Part shown: positions 39,379-57,711 of the stretch, in pieces
Layout: each line of letters begins with the position of its first letter
How positions within the stretch are numbered: the stretch's first letter is position 1
Position numbers and translations under genes: made by a program
Assembly (NCBI RefSeq): GCF_001640805.2
Contig: NC_066851.1
Location: forward strand, 929,882-993,881
Reading direction: 5' to 3'
DNA length: 64,000 nucleotides
Source of the DNA: Lates calcarifer
Taxonomy: Eukaryota > Chordata > Actinopteri > Centropomidae
Notes under the pieces: generated by a model
Database searches by the model: none
Told to the model about the DNA's origin: nothing
Seen by the model: only the letters and a program-made list of their open reading frames with translations

Positions 39379-39578
39379 CTATTCAACCCCATTGTAGCTG
39401 CTAGAAAAGTCATAGCATAAAGTTATGTTGTCTGTTTGGTCTGCTCATTTGTGGGAATCAGAAAAATACCCTTAACGAGAGTAGACTAATTGTTTTTAAC
39501 AGTGTTAAATTTGGTGGATTTTTAAGGCAGCGGGTTTAGTTAATGATAATTATCCCTGACTTCATAGTAATCACACTC

Positions 39579-46669
<7,091 letters not shown>

Positions 46670-47102
46670 TATGGCGTGCGCTGGAGACCATGGAGGAGAA
46701 AGTTGTGCAGGAGCGGCTTCCTGTGTGCACTTTGCTCTAACTCCAACAATCCGCTGTGTTTGGCGCTCTGACGTGGTGAACCGCTGTGAGTTCTGTTAGC
46801 TTGGGCTGTCTGTCGTCTGGTTGCAGAGTGTGGACTGTGGGCCGAAGCTATCTGAGTAGTGGGAGGAAGCATCAACTACAGCAATAATAATGGCAACATG
46901 ACATTCATTGTTTTATTTATTTATTTATTTTGAGAGTCTGGTCTTTTGAATTTCGATTACACCACACACTAAATCGTGGGTTCCTCGTCCTCTTGTTGTT
47001 GTAGATTCTTCTTCTTTTCCTCTTTCATCTGTTGCAAAATATTATTATTGAATTATCATGTATGTCATCTCCTGCTGCCCAGCAGATGGCGACCTCACTT
47101 GA

Positions 47103-47165
47103 TTCCTTAATTTGATATTATTATAATATTAATAATATTATAATTATAATAATATTTTTATTTAT
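47103..47165. repeat. AT-rich palindromic simple sequence
   Basis: Alternating ATTATTATAATATTAATAAT-type sequence forming overlapping short inverted repeats upstream of hhipl1. Confidence 0.8.
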
Positions 47166-47995
47166 TTGTTCGTTTATTTATTTTTCCACAGTCTTGCACA
47201 GTGGAGGCATTGTTAATTTCCAGGTCATGAGATGGGTAAACATGTATGTATTAACAACTGGGGGACTAGGTCAACATACATAACTGGCAGTCTTTAGCAG
47301 AGCAAAGTTAATTCTACCTCTTAACTGTTGCAGTGCCTTTATTTTAGTGATAAATTCATTTATTTAAAAGAGAGAAAGAAATGTTCACACACACACACAC
47401 ACACACACTCTTTTTTTTCAGTTAAAGAGTGTATTCACTTTCTCAAGGCATACTTTTGAATCTGTTTTGCCATTTTTTTGTGTTCCATTTGAGGTCTTTG
47501 TGAGTCTGCAAATTTGAACAAACTAGTTTCAGTCATGTACAAAACATAACTATATTAATATGGGGAGCAATACATATTAATAATAGTTTACAGGCCTAGT
47601 CCCAGTCCAACTAGTGACCCTCTGCACATACACAATGTGCTCCATATTCTGCATGTTGCTTGTTCAGTATTTCCTGAGGATGAAATGTTAAAAGTAAAAG
47701 TATTAGTTATTACTTAAAACAAACAAACAAACAAACAAACAAAAAAACGGAATGTGACGATCACAAGAATGTTCAATATCAAATAGAGAAACAAGATGAC
47801 AGTGGTGATTATATTAAACAGAAAAGAAACTGATCTCATTATGCACAGTTTCTGATATTGTTAAATTGTGCATGCAGTGCTCAATATTACCGAGCAAAAT
47901 CGCAAATGTATTTTCAGCGTTAACTGACATTAACGGTAGTCGGTGTTATTTTAACACGTGATTTATCTAAACTAACACAGCAGAGTACACAGCAA

Positions 47996-48105
47996 CCCCA
48001 CACAAGTGTTAATGTAACACTGAAGAGAGTGGACACATAGGAACACTTGTCTAGTGATACATTTAACACTCTCAGTCTAACACTGATGGTTTTGCTGTGT
48101 AGTAC
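47996..48105. mobile_element. MITE-like repeat, copy 1 (pairs with 49603-49718)
   Basis: Contains AACACTGAAGAGAGTGGA, GAACACTTGTCTAGTG, ATTTAACACTCTCAGTCTAA and GATGGTTTTGCTGTG, matching 49603-49718 in the same orientation. The TTAACACT/AGTGTTAA motifs give it internal palindromic character. Confidence 0.75.
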
Positions 48106-48414
48106 TCTAGGTTTCTTATGTGTAGAGTTTTTAGTGCACGTGTTCCATAACGGTGTAAATGCTGCTTGGGAGGCAAATAAGCTACTGTTATTTGTAGTCA
48201 GCAAAGGTGGCTAGATTGTACTGAATAGGTGACTTGAACTGACCAGACCTGCTGAGACCAGTAATGTGTGGATTGGTGGAGCACGTGCACGGATCTGTCC
48301 CTAATCCAGTGTGTGTATCATGGATCTGTTTTCATAATTACGTAGTCGTTCTATAGTTAGTAGATTTCCGGTTTATTAGGGTAACCTTAGAGACAGCTGG
48401 GGTAGGGGCGGTCA

Positions 48415-49039
48415 TGGGGCGGATGTGAGCCGGGTGTCGGACAAGGAGATGCTGATGCTGGGGAAGCAAGCAGGATGTGATCCGGAGGCTAAGGAGGCTG
48501 GAAAACCGCAACAAGGACCTGATGCTGGAGCACGGGAACATGATGAGAAACGTGAACCGGAGCATGCAAGTCCACCCCCACGAAGATCCGAGGTCTCAAA
48601 GTGGTCAACTAGGAAAGGATATCCAGGAGCTCTGCTGCTTCTTGGACGACGACCGACAGAAAGGGGAAGAGGGTGTCCCGGGAGTGGCAACGATTCGGCC
48701 GCTAGACGGTCAGCATCCTGTAAAAAGACATCGGACTGTACCAACAAAAGCTGAAGGAGATGGAGGCCAGTCAGGAAACGCTGAGAACGGAGAACACGGA
48801 ACTGAGAGAGGAGCGGAGCCGGCTCCCGGAGCTCCATCGACAGCCAGTCTAGGCTGAGCATCGCTGTCGGGGATGGTAGTAGTGGGCCTACATCTAGTCC
48901 AGTACCGGGAGTACTGGTAGTCTTGACCACCTCCTCTACAACCATTTACTCAAAGTATCCGAAGGAAATATAGCATCTCCAAGATCGTCGTTGGACGACC
49001 TGTCCCCTCCTTACTTCCAGCGAGGCACTGGGCTCAGTG
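48415..49039 (+). pseudogene. ccdc85c: ccdc85c-like exon 1, multiply frameshifted
   Basis: CCDC85 proteins are coiled-coil, delta-catenin-binding family members at cell junctions. Family blocks appear in order but in different frames: ADVSRVSDKEMLMLGK (48425); RRLRRLENRNKDLMLEHGNM and MRNVNRSMQVH (about 48485-48570); IRGLKVVN then TAG (48610); ELCCFLDDDRQKG (about 48627-48665); SREWQRFGR then TAG (48703) and TAA (48721); DIGLYQQKLKEMEASQETLR; RSSIDSQSRLS; VGDGSSG; STGSLDHL; and SPRSSLDDLSPPYFQRGTG before a good donor, GTGAGT at 49040. At least five frame changes and three in-frame stops are needed to follow the family sequence, and about ten codons (QKLQDDNQELR region) are partly deleted. The retained splice donor argues against a processed copy. 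Later exons were not found. Confidence 0.85.
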
Positions 49040-49602
49040 GTGAGTCATTCTCAGATTTTATGTCCCTGCAGATCAGGATTAAACTATGGTACATAAATTA
49101 GTTTAGCTACATAAAGTTTTGAAACTTGGGATAGGCTCATGAGCTTTTGGGCATCTGGTGAAACAGGCTACAGCACTCAGTGGAAACCATCGGAGAGAAA
49201 TTGTACTTAAGTTATAAGTCAGGTATAATATAACGCGTTTTTTCATGATAGCCTAATAATGAGTCCCCATAACAGATGGAGTTTGCTCAGTGATCATGGA
49301 GATGGATCTGTTGAAATGTGCACAGGAGTTCTAATTGTATAAGAACTTCTCATTTGTGCTGGCTTAAAAATTAAACATTACACAAGTCAGAGAAGTCCTA
49401 TAGACAGAGACAACGTCACCCAGCTTCTTCCTTTGCTCCTATCATTATAACGGTTGCATACAGTGTTGGGGTTGTCATCTCAGTTGTTATGTTGACAAAG
49501 ATTAAGTTACTTTTTAATGAATCCCAAACATGTTAATTCCTTTTAAATTCAAAAGAGCGTGTTATTCAGAGAGTCAAATGCACGTGATGGTAAATATATC
49601 AA

Positions 49603-49718
49603 GCAACACTTTGAAAGTGTTAATTTAGCACTGAAGAGAGTGGAAACATATAGACACTTTTCTAGTGTTAAATTTAACACTCTCTGTGTTGATTTAAAAC
49701 TGGTGATTTTGCTGTGAA
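49603..49718. mobile_element. MITE-like repeat, copy 2
   Basis: Matches 47996-48105: GCACTGAAGAGAGTGGAAAC, GACACTTTTCTAGTGTTAAA, TTTAACACTCTCTGTGTT, GGTGATTTTGCTGTG. The core CTAGTGTTAAATTTAACACT is close to a perfect palindrome. Confidence 0.75.
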
Positions 49719-49805
49719 GAATAGTGTGCTTTTTGTAAAGCCAGACAAGACAAAGCTTATTTTTCCATTCCAGCTGAAGAATGAAGCGCTGAACATGAAA
49801 CATAG

Positions 49806-49849
49806 AGTAATTAGTGCATCCTGACCTCAGACAGGATGCACTAATTACT
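49806..49849. repeat. Perfect 18-bp hairpin
   Basis: AGTAATTAGTGCATCCTG, loop ACCTCAGA, then the exact complement CAGGATGCACTAATTACT. There is no T-run after it, so it does not look like a Pol III terminator. Confidence 0.95.
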
Positions 49850-49984
49850 GTCTTTAAGATCATAGATTAAGTCAAGAACCCCTTAGAACTTTGTCTTAAA
49901 TTCTACTGTGCATCCAAAAATTTCTCACAGAGCACTGGAACACGCTGCATTGATCAGTTAGGTTGTTTGTGTTAATGTGTGACT

Positions 49985-50060
49985 TTCAGTGGTGATAAAA
50001 AGTATTCAGATCCTTTACAAGAATAAAATTACTACACAATAACAGAAACAATCAAGGCAG
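49985..50060 (+). repeat. Short dispersed repeat (AGTGGTGATAAAAAGTATTC type)
   Basis: Resembles the segment at 55076-55165 (AGTGGTGGAAGAAGTACTCA, TTCCTTTACT), a family common in teleost genomes. The terminal CAGTGGTGG suggests hAT/MITE origin. Confidence 0.5.
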
Positions 50061-50482
50061 TGGTATTTTAGCAACTCCTGTGTTCTGTGAGCATCAGGAA
50101 AAGGTTGCAGTTTGGTATGTTAAAGTAAAGCTCATATCTTTGTGTTGTTTAAATTTTAATATGTAGGCAGGTGTTAATATAGATATAGATATTTAATTAG
50201 CTAAATGAACACAAGTGTAGACAATGACTTAACATATTACATACAAATCACAACAAATTACAAGCTTGAAATCAAAATGTGGATGTAAATGTGATAAACA
50301 GCATATATATATATATATATAAACAGCTGGCTAGCATTTTTGGCTACTTTACTTGTGAAATCTTTGGTGGATGGTATTGTGAGCTAGTCAAGTTACCTGT
50401 GATAGTCTCATTTCTGAACACTGCACTTGTGTTTCATCTCCATTTTCCCTCATTCTCATTCCTGCTGCCTCTGTTCCTGTCT

Positions 50483-51035
50483 TCCTCTGCACTGATTGCT
50501 AATGCCGGTCCCTCATCTCTTTCTTTTCCTTTTGCCTTCTTAAAGTATCTCAATAAACAAGTCATATTGAATGACAAAGTTTATAAGTCAAAGTTTATAA
50601 GTAATTCTTGAAAAGCATTCATAGTAGCTAGTTGCACAGAAAAACTGAGTAGCATTGCAGCATGTTGCTTTCATTCTTCTCTCTGGTGTGCACATTAGAC
50701 AGCTAGCTGTTTGCATAGCTTAAGCAATTTTAAGCTTACTCTGTACCTTGCACAGCATTTATTCATACATAATGTTAGTTTGTAAGCCCTGGGTTCGTAA
50801 TTAATCAATCCATAATTGATATCTGTCATAGTCACTTTCCTTCAGCCAGGTTAGATGGAAGTGTGACTGGTTTGCTTGAACGCCATCTGGGTTACGTTTT
50901 TGCAAGTCATGCAGCAACTCCCGCCCTACTTGGCTAGTACTCGCCAGCTGTGAGGTTGAGCAGTTGTCTATCAACACGGTAGATAACCAACCAAAATAAT
51001 CGCTGGTTCATCTGATTTTGGTGTGAGAACTGTTT
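50483..51035 (+). repeat. Dispersed repeat, copy B (pairs with 37060-37517)
   Basis: Same orientation and nearly identical blocks to copy A, with extra segments (for example GACAGCTAGCTGTTTGCATA, a local duplication of AAAGTTTATAAGT near 50577-50602, and about 60 bp near 50800-50870). The two copies bracket hhipl1 and the ccdc85c relic, about 13.4 kb apart. Confidence 0.85.
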
Positions 51036-54000
51036 GACACAACAGAATAGGCCACTTGCGTAGGCTATGGCATAGGCTCAGTGTCGATCCTACACAGAAG
51101 TACCAACCAGACTTGACAGTGAAGATTCACTGTGGAAATGTGAAGTTCAGCTGTAGGACATGAGTGAACTGCTTCTCAAAACATTGTGGGATAGCAGAGG
51201 ACACTGAACTGGCTAGTGATGTAAAAAATCAGAGGGGTGAAAAGATGAAATTTTATGAGTCAGGAGCTGCTGTGGATTTATGTGTGTGGAGGAGAAGATC
51301 ATTATTGTTATTGTATCACGGTTAAAAAAAAACAATTGCAGCAATTTGCTGCGTCATAAAAAGTCACATAAGCTAACAAGCAAGTGGGTCCTCACAACTA
51401 GGTGGACCGTTACAATAATAAAATGGAGGGTTAGGTAGTGGAAGGTCATGGTGTAAAGACACAATAATGACTATTGGTTTGACATGGGTAATGTGCATCA
51501 GTGAAGGTCTTGGGTTTGGTGGATCCCTCTATCCACCCCAATCTTCTCCCAATCTACTTTGTAACTCTTTATACAACATCACCCAACTTCTTCCTTTGCT
51601 CCTATCATTATAACGGTGGCCACTAGTGGTATAACTAATGATAAAACCTAACCATGGGTCATAGTAAGCTGATGCACAGACAACCAATGGGCTTGTTTCA
51701 ATAAACACATAGAGGCTGCATGTTGAATTAAGATAGTGTGAGCTCTCTTTGGTCATTGAAACCCATTAACTTTAAATGTTGCTTCGTTTTCATCAGAAAA
51801 CAAACCAGCAGACCAGCAGATATGCCAAATAAAGAGCGCCACTCCTATTAAAGAGAAAGAGTCTGTGTTTGCTGTAATGAGCTCTGACTTGTCTTCATAG
51901 GAGAAAAGCAGGTTAGGAATTCCCACATTCCAGCATACATAATGGACTGACAGCAGTGTGGGAAAAAGGTGCTTTGACAAAACAATAATTCTGTATTGTT
52001 TTGTCCAATAGGAGTAACAAAGAGCATGTGAGAGGTTTCCATATTCATATGACTGGCTGAGACTGTATTCAGACCAAAGCTGAGTCTTTTCAGTGTGAGT
52101 TTGTTCAGTGTTTCACTGTTTAGTTTTGTTCTCATGTCATATAAAATATAATATAAATATTGTATTGTCGTTATTTATTTTACTTCTAAATTCAACCACA
52201 GAAATGCAGACACTGTTATATAAAGGGCCTGAGCAGAAGACAAAACACCTGCAATCTAACAGCCCTGTAATAATACTATTTCAATCAAGCTTCCAGTAAT
52301 TAACAGCTGCTGAGAAGAGATGAAACCTGGGCTACAAGAGAAAAAAAAAATGTGAGAAGCATGTGTAGTAAAAATACCAAAGTACTCTGTTTTTTCAAGG
52401 ATATGGTCTCTGACATGGCAGAAAGAATCCTCTATATTATATTGCTGCACATCCAACTGTAAGAAACAACATACTGGACACAGGGACAAACAATGTTGTG
52501 AGGCAGTTAGACTTTGCTTAGGAGATTTAACAAGTCAGTGGTATAACTCTAACATGTTCTTCTTTCCATGTCACCCACTTGTTCTTCCTGCAAGAACAAG
52601 AGACATGTAGAATCAGAACAGGAGGAAGACATAACACAATGTGAGAGAATCCATGAATGATCCACCACAGTCCCCGCCTGAAGTGAGCGCATGCACAGTT
52701 CATTCCTGGTGGATATGTGGTCGTTGGGAACAAAATGGCTGAGGGCTTTGTTAAGTCCAGGGCCTATGACAGGATTATATTGCCATGGATGGTTATGAAG
52801 TCCTGGAAAGCATTCTTGACTTGCTGTGCAGTCAGTAAGAGGTTTTTAATTACCATGTTTTATAGTTCTACTGTCTATCTGGCTCCTTAGAATATACCAG
52901 TTGTTGATTTGTTATATTTATTTATTATATATTTTTGATATATTTTTTCTTTTTATTTAGCCTCAATATCTACTTCATGTTCATGATCACTCTTTATTCC
53001 TCATCTTGACAGATAACTCCTCCTCAATCTAAATGGTAACTCTCAGTCAACTCTGAGCTATGTATGAATTCTTATGTGCATGAACTGTAGCTGCCAAGAG
53101 ACATTTAGTAGCCAAGTGTCCAGTTACTTTTAAAACCCTTGCAATTTGGTCACTAAGTGTAAACAGGCTGCATCTCCCACAGTTCTTTCTATATAGATAT
53201 AAACCACTCAAATTAAGGTTGAGACTTGGCACTTTAATGTAGTATCCATTATTTTATTTCAAATTGAATGTGCTGACGCTCAGAGCCAGGAACAATGTCT
53301 GAACTAGACAATTTTCTTCTTCATTTATTCAGTAAAGGCCTAGCTTAGTTTTAAAGTCTGGGTTTAACTTGCTTTAAAATCAAATATGCTTATATCTAAG
53401 TATATTGCATTCTTATACTGCATTTTCAGCCACCTTATTGTTGTGGCTCTGGTAGTGTTAATGTCAGTCAGTTGGTCACTCCATCGCTTTGGTCCAGACT
53501 TAAATATCTAAAAAAATATTGGTTGGCTTGCCATGACATTTGGTACATCATTCACTGCAGCCAGAAGATAAACAGATGATAGCAATAACTTTGGTGATCC
53601 TTTCATCCTGTGTGTATACTACTGTATGTCTGTATGTATGTAATCTTCAAATGCCTTTTATAGGCCAGATATACTTATGTTGTACAATCCTGTTCTGAAA
53701 GCAGCTCATACAACAACAGTACAGAATTAGGATTAGATGGCCTAACCAGAAACTGTTTGGGAAAATCAACAATGGGCTTTTCGGCCATATGTGGAAATTA
53801 AGCTTCCAAAAAAGAGAAAAAACACACCAATTGGGGTCTCATAAGGAGAAGAACAGAGAGTGGAATTCACACAGTACTCAGGTATTAGCTTACTGCAGCC
53901 ATCAGATACTGTAAATGTCCACAGACCAGGCTGCTGGTTTAGGTTAAATAAACTGTGAATGATCCAATGATTCTTTTTCTATAATATTCCTCTGTTTATT

Positions 54001-54275
54001 TCCAGTAAATTAAGGATGAGTCTTGTGAATGTGAAATTATTATTTATTACCGTCTCTCAACCATTACCGTCTCTCTCTTTCTCTGTGTTTTTCTTTGTAT
54101 CTCTCCCAGTCTAATGAGAGAACATGAAGACACTGAGGAAGGATCTCTTAATCATTCAGAAACTCAGCTCTCACAGTTCCAGGACAGCATATACTATAAC
54201 ATTTATAAGAATTGGAATGTGTGTGTGACTGAGTCATGTCAACAACATACAAGCACTAAGAGCCTCAAACTACTG
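51036..54275. other. Intergenic, no gene recognised
   Basis: A short segment at 51586-51618 (ACTTCTTCCTTTGCTCCTAT, CATTATAACGG) repeats 49420-49453, so a second fragment of another dispersed repeat is present. No coding feature was recognised. Confidence 0.5.
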
Positions 54276-54279
54276 AGAG

Positions 54280-54970
54280 CTAATACAGACATGGACAAAT
54301 TTGTTGGTACCCGCACAGCTTGTTGAAACAATGCTTCATTCCACCTGGAAAATAATCATATTAAAGGTAATAGTCTCATATATTCCTGCCTGCCTATAGT
54401 ATGTGATAGAGAAAACCGATAAAACTGTGAAAAGACATGATTTATTGTTTATTTTACCAAGATATGCTAAAATAAGCCTGGATACATTTGTTGGTACCCC
54501 TAAAAAAGATTATAAATCATTGCATACTAATCATGTTCCTAACTAATTGTTAACCTTAGTGTCACAGGTGTCTGCAATCTTTTTATCAGGCAATCAGCCT
54601 ATTTAAAGAGAGAAAACGTGCCACTGTGTAGTTTGTTATCACTGTGTGCACCGCACAGACCATGGACCAGAGAAAGCAAAGGAGAGAGCTGTCTGAGGAG
54701 CTCAGAAAGAAAATAGATAAGTAGTAGATAATAATCTTAAAGGTAAAAGGCTATAAGACCATCTCCAAGCAGCTTGACGCTTCTGTGACTGCAGTTGCAA
54801 ACATTATTAAAAAGTATAAGGTCCATGGGACTGTAGTCAGCCTCCCATGATGGGGCTGCAGGAAGCACTACAACCCCAGGTTGATCAGAAGGATAGTTGC
54901 AGATGGTAGACAACGAGACAAGGAAGACAGGCAAAGAGATTTAAGATGAACTCCAAGGTCAAGGTATGCT
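54280..54970 (+). mobile_element. Tc1/mariner transposon, left half with IR/DR-type end
   Basis: Two copies of the terminal motif (ATGGACAAATTTGTTGGTAC at 54291; GGATACATTTGTTGGTACCC at 54480) lie about 190 bp apart, the layout of an IR/DR terminus. The transposase N-terminus starts with ATG at about 54662 (MDQRKQRRELSEELRKK). A stop follows, then a shifted KGYKTISKQLDASVTAVANI, IKKYKVHGTVVSLP (paired helix-turn-helix) and NPRLIRRIVADGR. It breaks off near 54970, before the catalytic DDE part. No right end was found. Confidence 0.85.
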
Positions 54971-55075
54971 TTTTGGCAAGTCACATTAGCTTTTTGTTCA
55001 CAAACAAAAAAAAGAAGTTTTAAAAGAAAAGACCACCACCTTCCTTGGCCGGTTTCATCCTTCTGACCCAAAGAA

Positions 55076-55165
55076 GCAGTGGTGGAAGAAGTACTCAGTT
55101 CCTTTACTGAAGTAAACATACCAACACAACAATATAAAAATACTCCAGTATACTCCAAATAAATT
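55076..55165 (+). repeat. Short dispersed repeat (AGTGGTGGAAGAAGTACTCA type)
   Basis: Starts GCAGTGGTGGAAGAAGTACT, followed by TTCCTTTACTGAAGTAAACA and AATACTCCAGTATACTCC: a widespread teleost repeat motif. Related to 49985-50060. Confidence 0.6.
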
Positions 55166-56860
55166 TCCTTTATTGAGGTAGACCTATGCTACTTACACTG
55201 AACCAGTCTAACAGTTGAAGTTGATGTCTTTGAATATGACATTTTCACCACTTCCATGCACAGAGAACAGCACAAAACAAGGAGGTAGAGGTAGGTACAG
55301 TATTTGTTTCCTTTAACAAGGTCATGTCACAGTAAAAGAGACTAGCTTTTTGCTTTTTTTTTTGTGTTAATGTGATACATTAACACATGAACTCATTCTT
55401 ACCATCTGCTGCTGTAAAAGTTGTGTTCAGTACACGGAAACCTGTCTGTATACAATAATGCCAGTACAGCAAATATTGTGAGGCATTACATTGAAACAGC
55501 AATCCAAAAGCTCCCTGTAATAATCAGTTTGTCACTTCAGAGGAAACAGAGTTTGGCACTTAGTTTTGCTGAAAGTAAGAATGTCCTGACAGCTGTAATG
55601 GAGCTCAGTAAATACATTTGGGATCTTTGTGTCACAGGTTATCTGTCTAATGTGTACAAAAGTATCATTGTAAATGATTAATGAAGTTACCGATGCTGTG
55701 CCCCATGGGTAAAAATGTGCATAGCCCGTTCTCAATATATCTCTCCAGCTGCTGTATGAAGACTAGGCATTTATTAAACTCATAGGTCAGAGTCCTATAT
55801 ACAAACAGAACATCATTGCTAATTATTCAGTGACACGTTACAGACTGTCACATTGTAGAGCAAAGTGAGAGAGACTGAAATCAAAAGACATGTAAAGGTA
55901 TTTGTGATTTTGATTGCTGTGTGTGTGTGTGTGTGTGTGTGTGTGCAATTGTGCAAATGAATGTGTTTTTTCTGTCCATGACACCTCGTAGGCTCTGTAC
56001 TTTCTTGTTGTTTCTCTCTCTCTTCTTTAAATAAAAAATAGGACAGAAATGCACCTACTTACAAAACGAGTCTACAACCACAGACATTTCAAACATGGTT
56101 ATTCAGCAAGGAATTGAAAAATATTCTACACTCTGATTCCTAAAAATGCTTTTTGATCAGCTTTCCAAGTCAAATGTGTAAACTACACTAAGAAGGTGAT
56201 CAATCCCAGAACATTGACTCTAAAACACAAAGATGGCCCAAAGCAAATGTTTTTGTTTTCCACACTTGTGTTCAGCAGTATTCATGCTATTCAGTATTAT
56301 TTCATTAGTATTTTCTTCTTACCCTTTTCAGTCAAAGTTTCAAAATCTCAAACTTTAAAAGTTTTGGCCACTGAACCAAGTTAAATGGACTATAATAACA
56401 GTCTATCAATCAGCACGTAAGAATAATTGCATTTTTGGTTAGAAAAAAAAACAAACATTCATCTACCTTTAGTGCAGGAATGTGATTGACAATGTTGCAG
56501 TCAAGTTTTTTTGGCCCCGATCCTGATCCAAATCCTTAAATATTTCAATCTGAACTCAGTCTGATACTTCATTTATTTCACCTAAATCTTGATTAAACAG
56601 CCTGTACATCTGACACATTGAAATAACACAACTGTAGAATCACTTTCACACATTTTTTAAATAATCATTATTTTCATTTATTTTATGCATATCTTTGCAG
56701 ATATCACCAACTGCCTTGATTCTAGTCATAAGTTTCGTAATATCTGAAAGTAGTGGCAGATATCTGAAATTGCATTTTTACTGGTCATAATGACCGTTTT
56801 ATTAGTCATAATTTATTTAGATTTATTTTTAGATTTTTCAAAATCACATCATGGATATCT
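55166..56860. other. Intergenic, no gene recognised
   Basis: Contains (GT)n at about 55918-55946. Open frames of 60-90 codons lack motifs. Confidence 0.5.
55917..55946. repeat. (GT)n microsatellite
   Basis: About 14 consecutive GT units. Confidence 0.9.
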
Positions 56861-56864
56861 GGAA

Positions 56865-57017
56865 GGGGGCAGCGCAGTGGTGCAGGGGTAACAACCTCCA
56901 GTGGTTAGCACTGCCGAGGTTAATTGGTTACGCTGAATTTCCCATAGGTGTGAATGTGCCTCTCGCCCGGTGTTGGCAAGGATTGGCTCCAGCCAAGCTG
57001 TATAGATAATGGATGGA
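56865..57017 (+). mobile_element. tRNA-derived SINE (GCAGCGCAGTGGTGCAGGGG type)
   Basis: The head is GGGGGCAGCGCAGTGGTGCA with an A-box-like character, followed by a body with TTTCCCATAGGTGTGAATGT, CCTCTCGCCCGGTGTTGGCA, GGATTGGCTCCAGCC and the end TATAGATAATGGATGG. It shares its tail with 8650-8762. Confidence 0.75.
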
Positions 57018-57610
57018 GGGTATTTTGTGTGTTGTGACCTTGTGATCACTCTCTCAGTGTGTTCCCTACCCATGCCCATTGGTACTTTACTCTAAATGTG
57101 TTCTGTGTTATCCAATTCTCAGTCATCTGTCAAGCACTTTGTACTGCACTGACCTGTATGAAAGGTGCTATACTTATAAAGTTTAACTGACTGATGCTGT
57201 ATGTACAATGGATAAAATATATGTAACTTATCTTGAGAGACCACTTTAGTAGCATTATACAATGTAACAATAAAACATAAACATAAATTTACACATGTGT
57301 TCTTTGTGGTGTATTACGCTCTGTCAGTAAAAAAACAAACAAACAAAAAAGTAGAAACAGTATGAAACTCCATATGTACCATTAAACACTGGTAACATTA
57401 TTCACAACAATATCCAAACTGAAAACAAAAGGCAAAACAACAATTTAAAAACATTTCTTCTGAGCTTTCCTGAACCGTCTGCTGTATGGGTGGTATTCAT
57501 CTCATCCATGTACCCTGACTCAGCCCACTGATGGGAGCACTCCGGGTGGCAGCGGAGGGAGTAGCTGATTGTGTTCTGTAGTTGATGGTAGTGGGTACCC
57601 ACTGCTTAAA
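57018..57610. other. Non-coding, possible 3' flank of the ccnk-like locus
   Basis: On the minus strand this follows the stop at 57611, so it would hold the 3' UTR. No clear polyadenylation site was chosen. (AAAC)n near 57330-57348. Confidence 0.35.
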
Positions 57611-57711
57611 TTAGGATGTGGGGCCTGGGGGATAGAGATGGTAACCCAGTGGTGGGGCTGGTTTAGAGGGAAGATCTGGGGCTGGTGAATAGGAGGAATA
57701 GAGTTTATGAT
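57611..57711 (-). CDS. Candidate terminal exon of the ccnk-like locus
   Basis: The acceptor CTTGTCTCCCACAG is strong. The frame carried over from the previous exon (G|AT = Asp) reads DHKLYSSYSPAPDLPSKPAP and PLGYHLYPPGPTS, then TAA at 57613-57611. The tail loosely resembles Pro/Tyr-rich cyclin K sequence (YHPHVYPPNP). All three small exons total 192 nt, exactly 63 codons plus stop. Confidence 0.5.

Larger units (their letters stand above)
46670..48400. promoter_or_regulatory. Divergent intergenic region between hhipl1 and the ccdc85c relic
   Basis: The hhipl1 start (46669, minus) and the ccdc85c exon 1 (plus) point away from each other, so the hhipl1 promoter should lie just right of 46669. 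The first 200 bp are comparatively GC-rich and without a TATA box at a convincing distance. Further right are AT-rich palindromic simple sequence (47115-47165), a CA run (47388-47409), (AAAC)n at 47715-47742 and a MITE-like repeat. No specific factor site is claimed. Confidence 0.4.
49040..50480. other. Non-coding after ccdc85c exon 1
   Basis: Would be intron 1 of the former ccdc85c gene. It contains a MITE-like repeat (49603-49718), an 18-bp hairpin (49806-49849), a short dispersed repeat (49985-50060) and (AT)n at 50303-50321. No further ccdc85c exon (family C-terminus around VREMCNVVWRKLGDA) was seen in the window. Confidence 0.5.

Noticed and set aside
48412..48945. 177-codon minus-strand open frame over the ccdc85c relic
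   Set aside because: Antisense shadow of GC-rich former coding sequence; no family match, while the plus strand carries ordered CCDC85 blocks.
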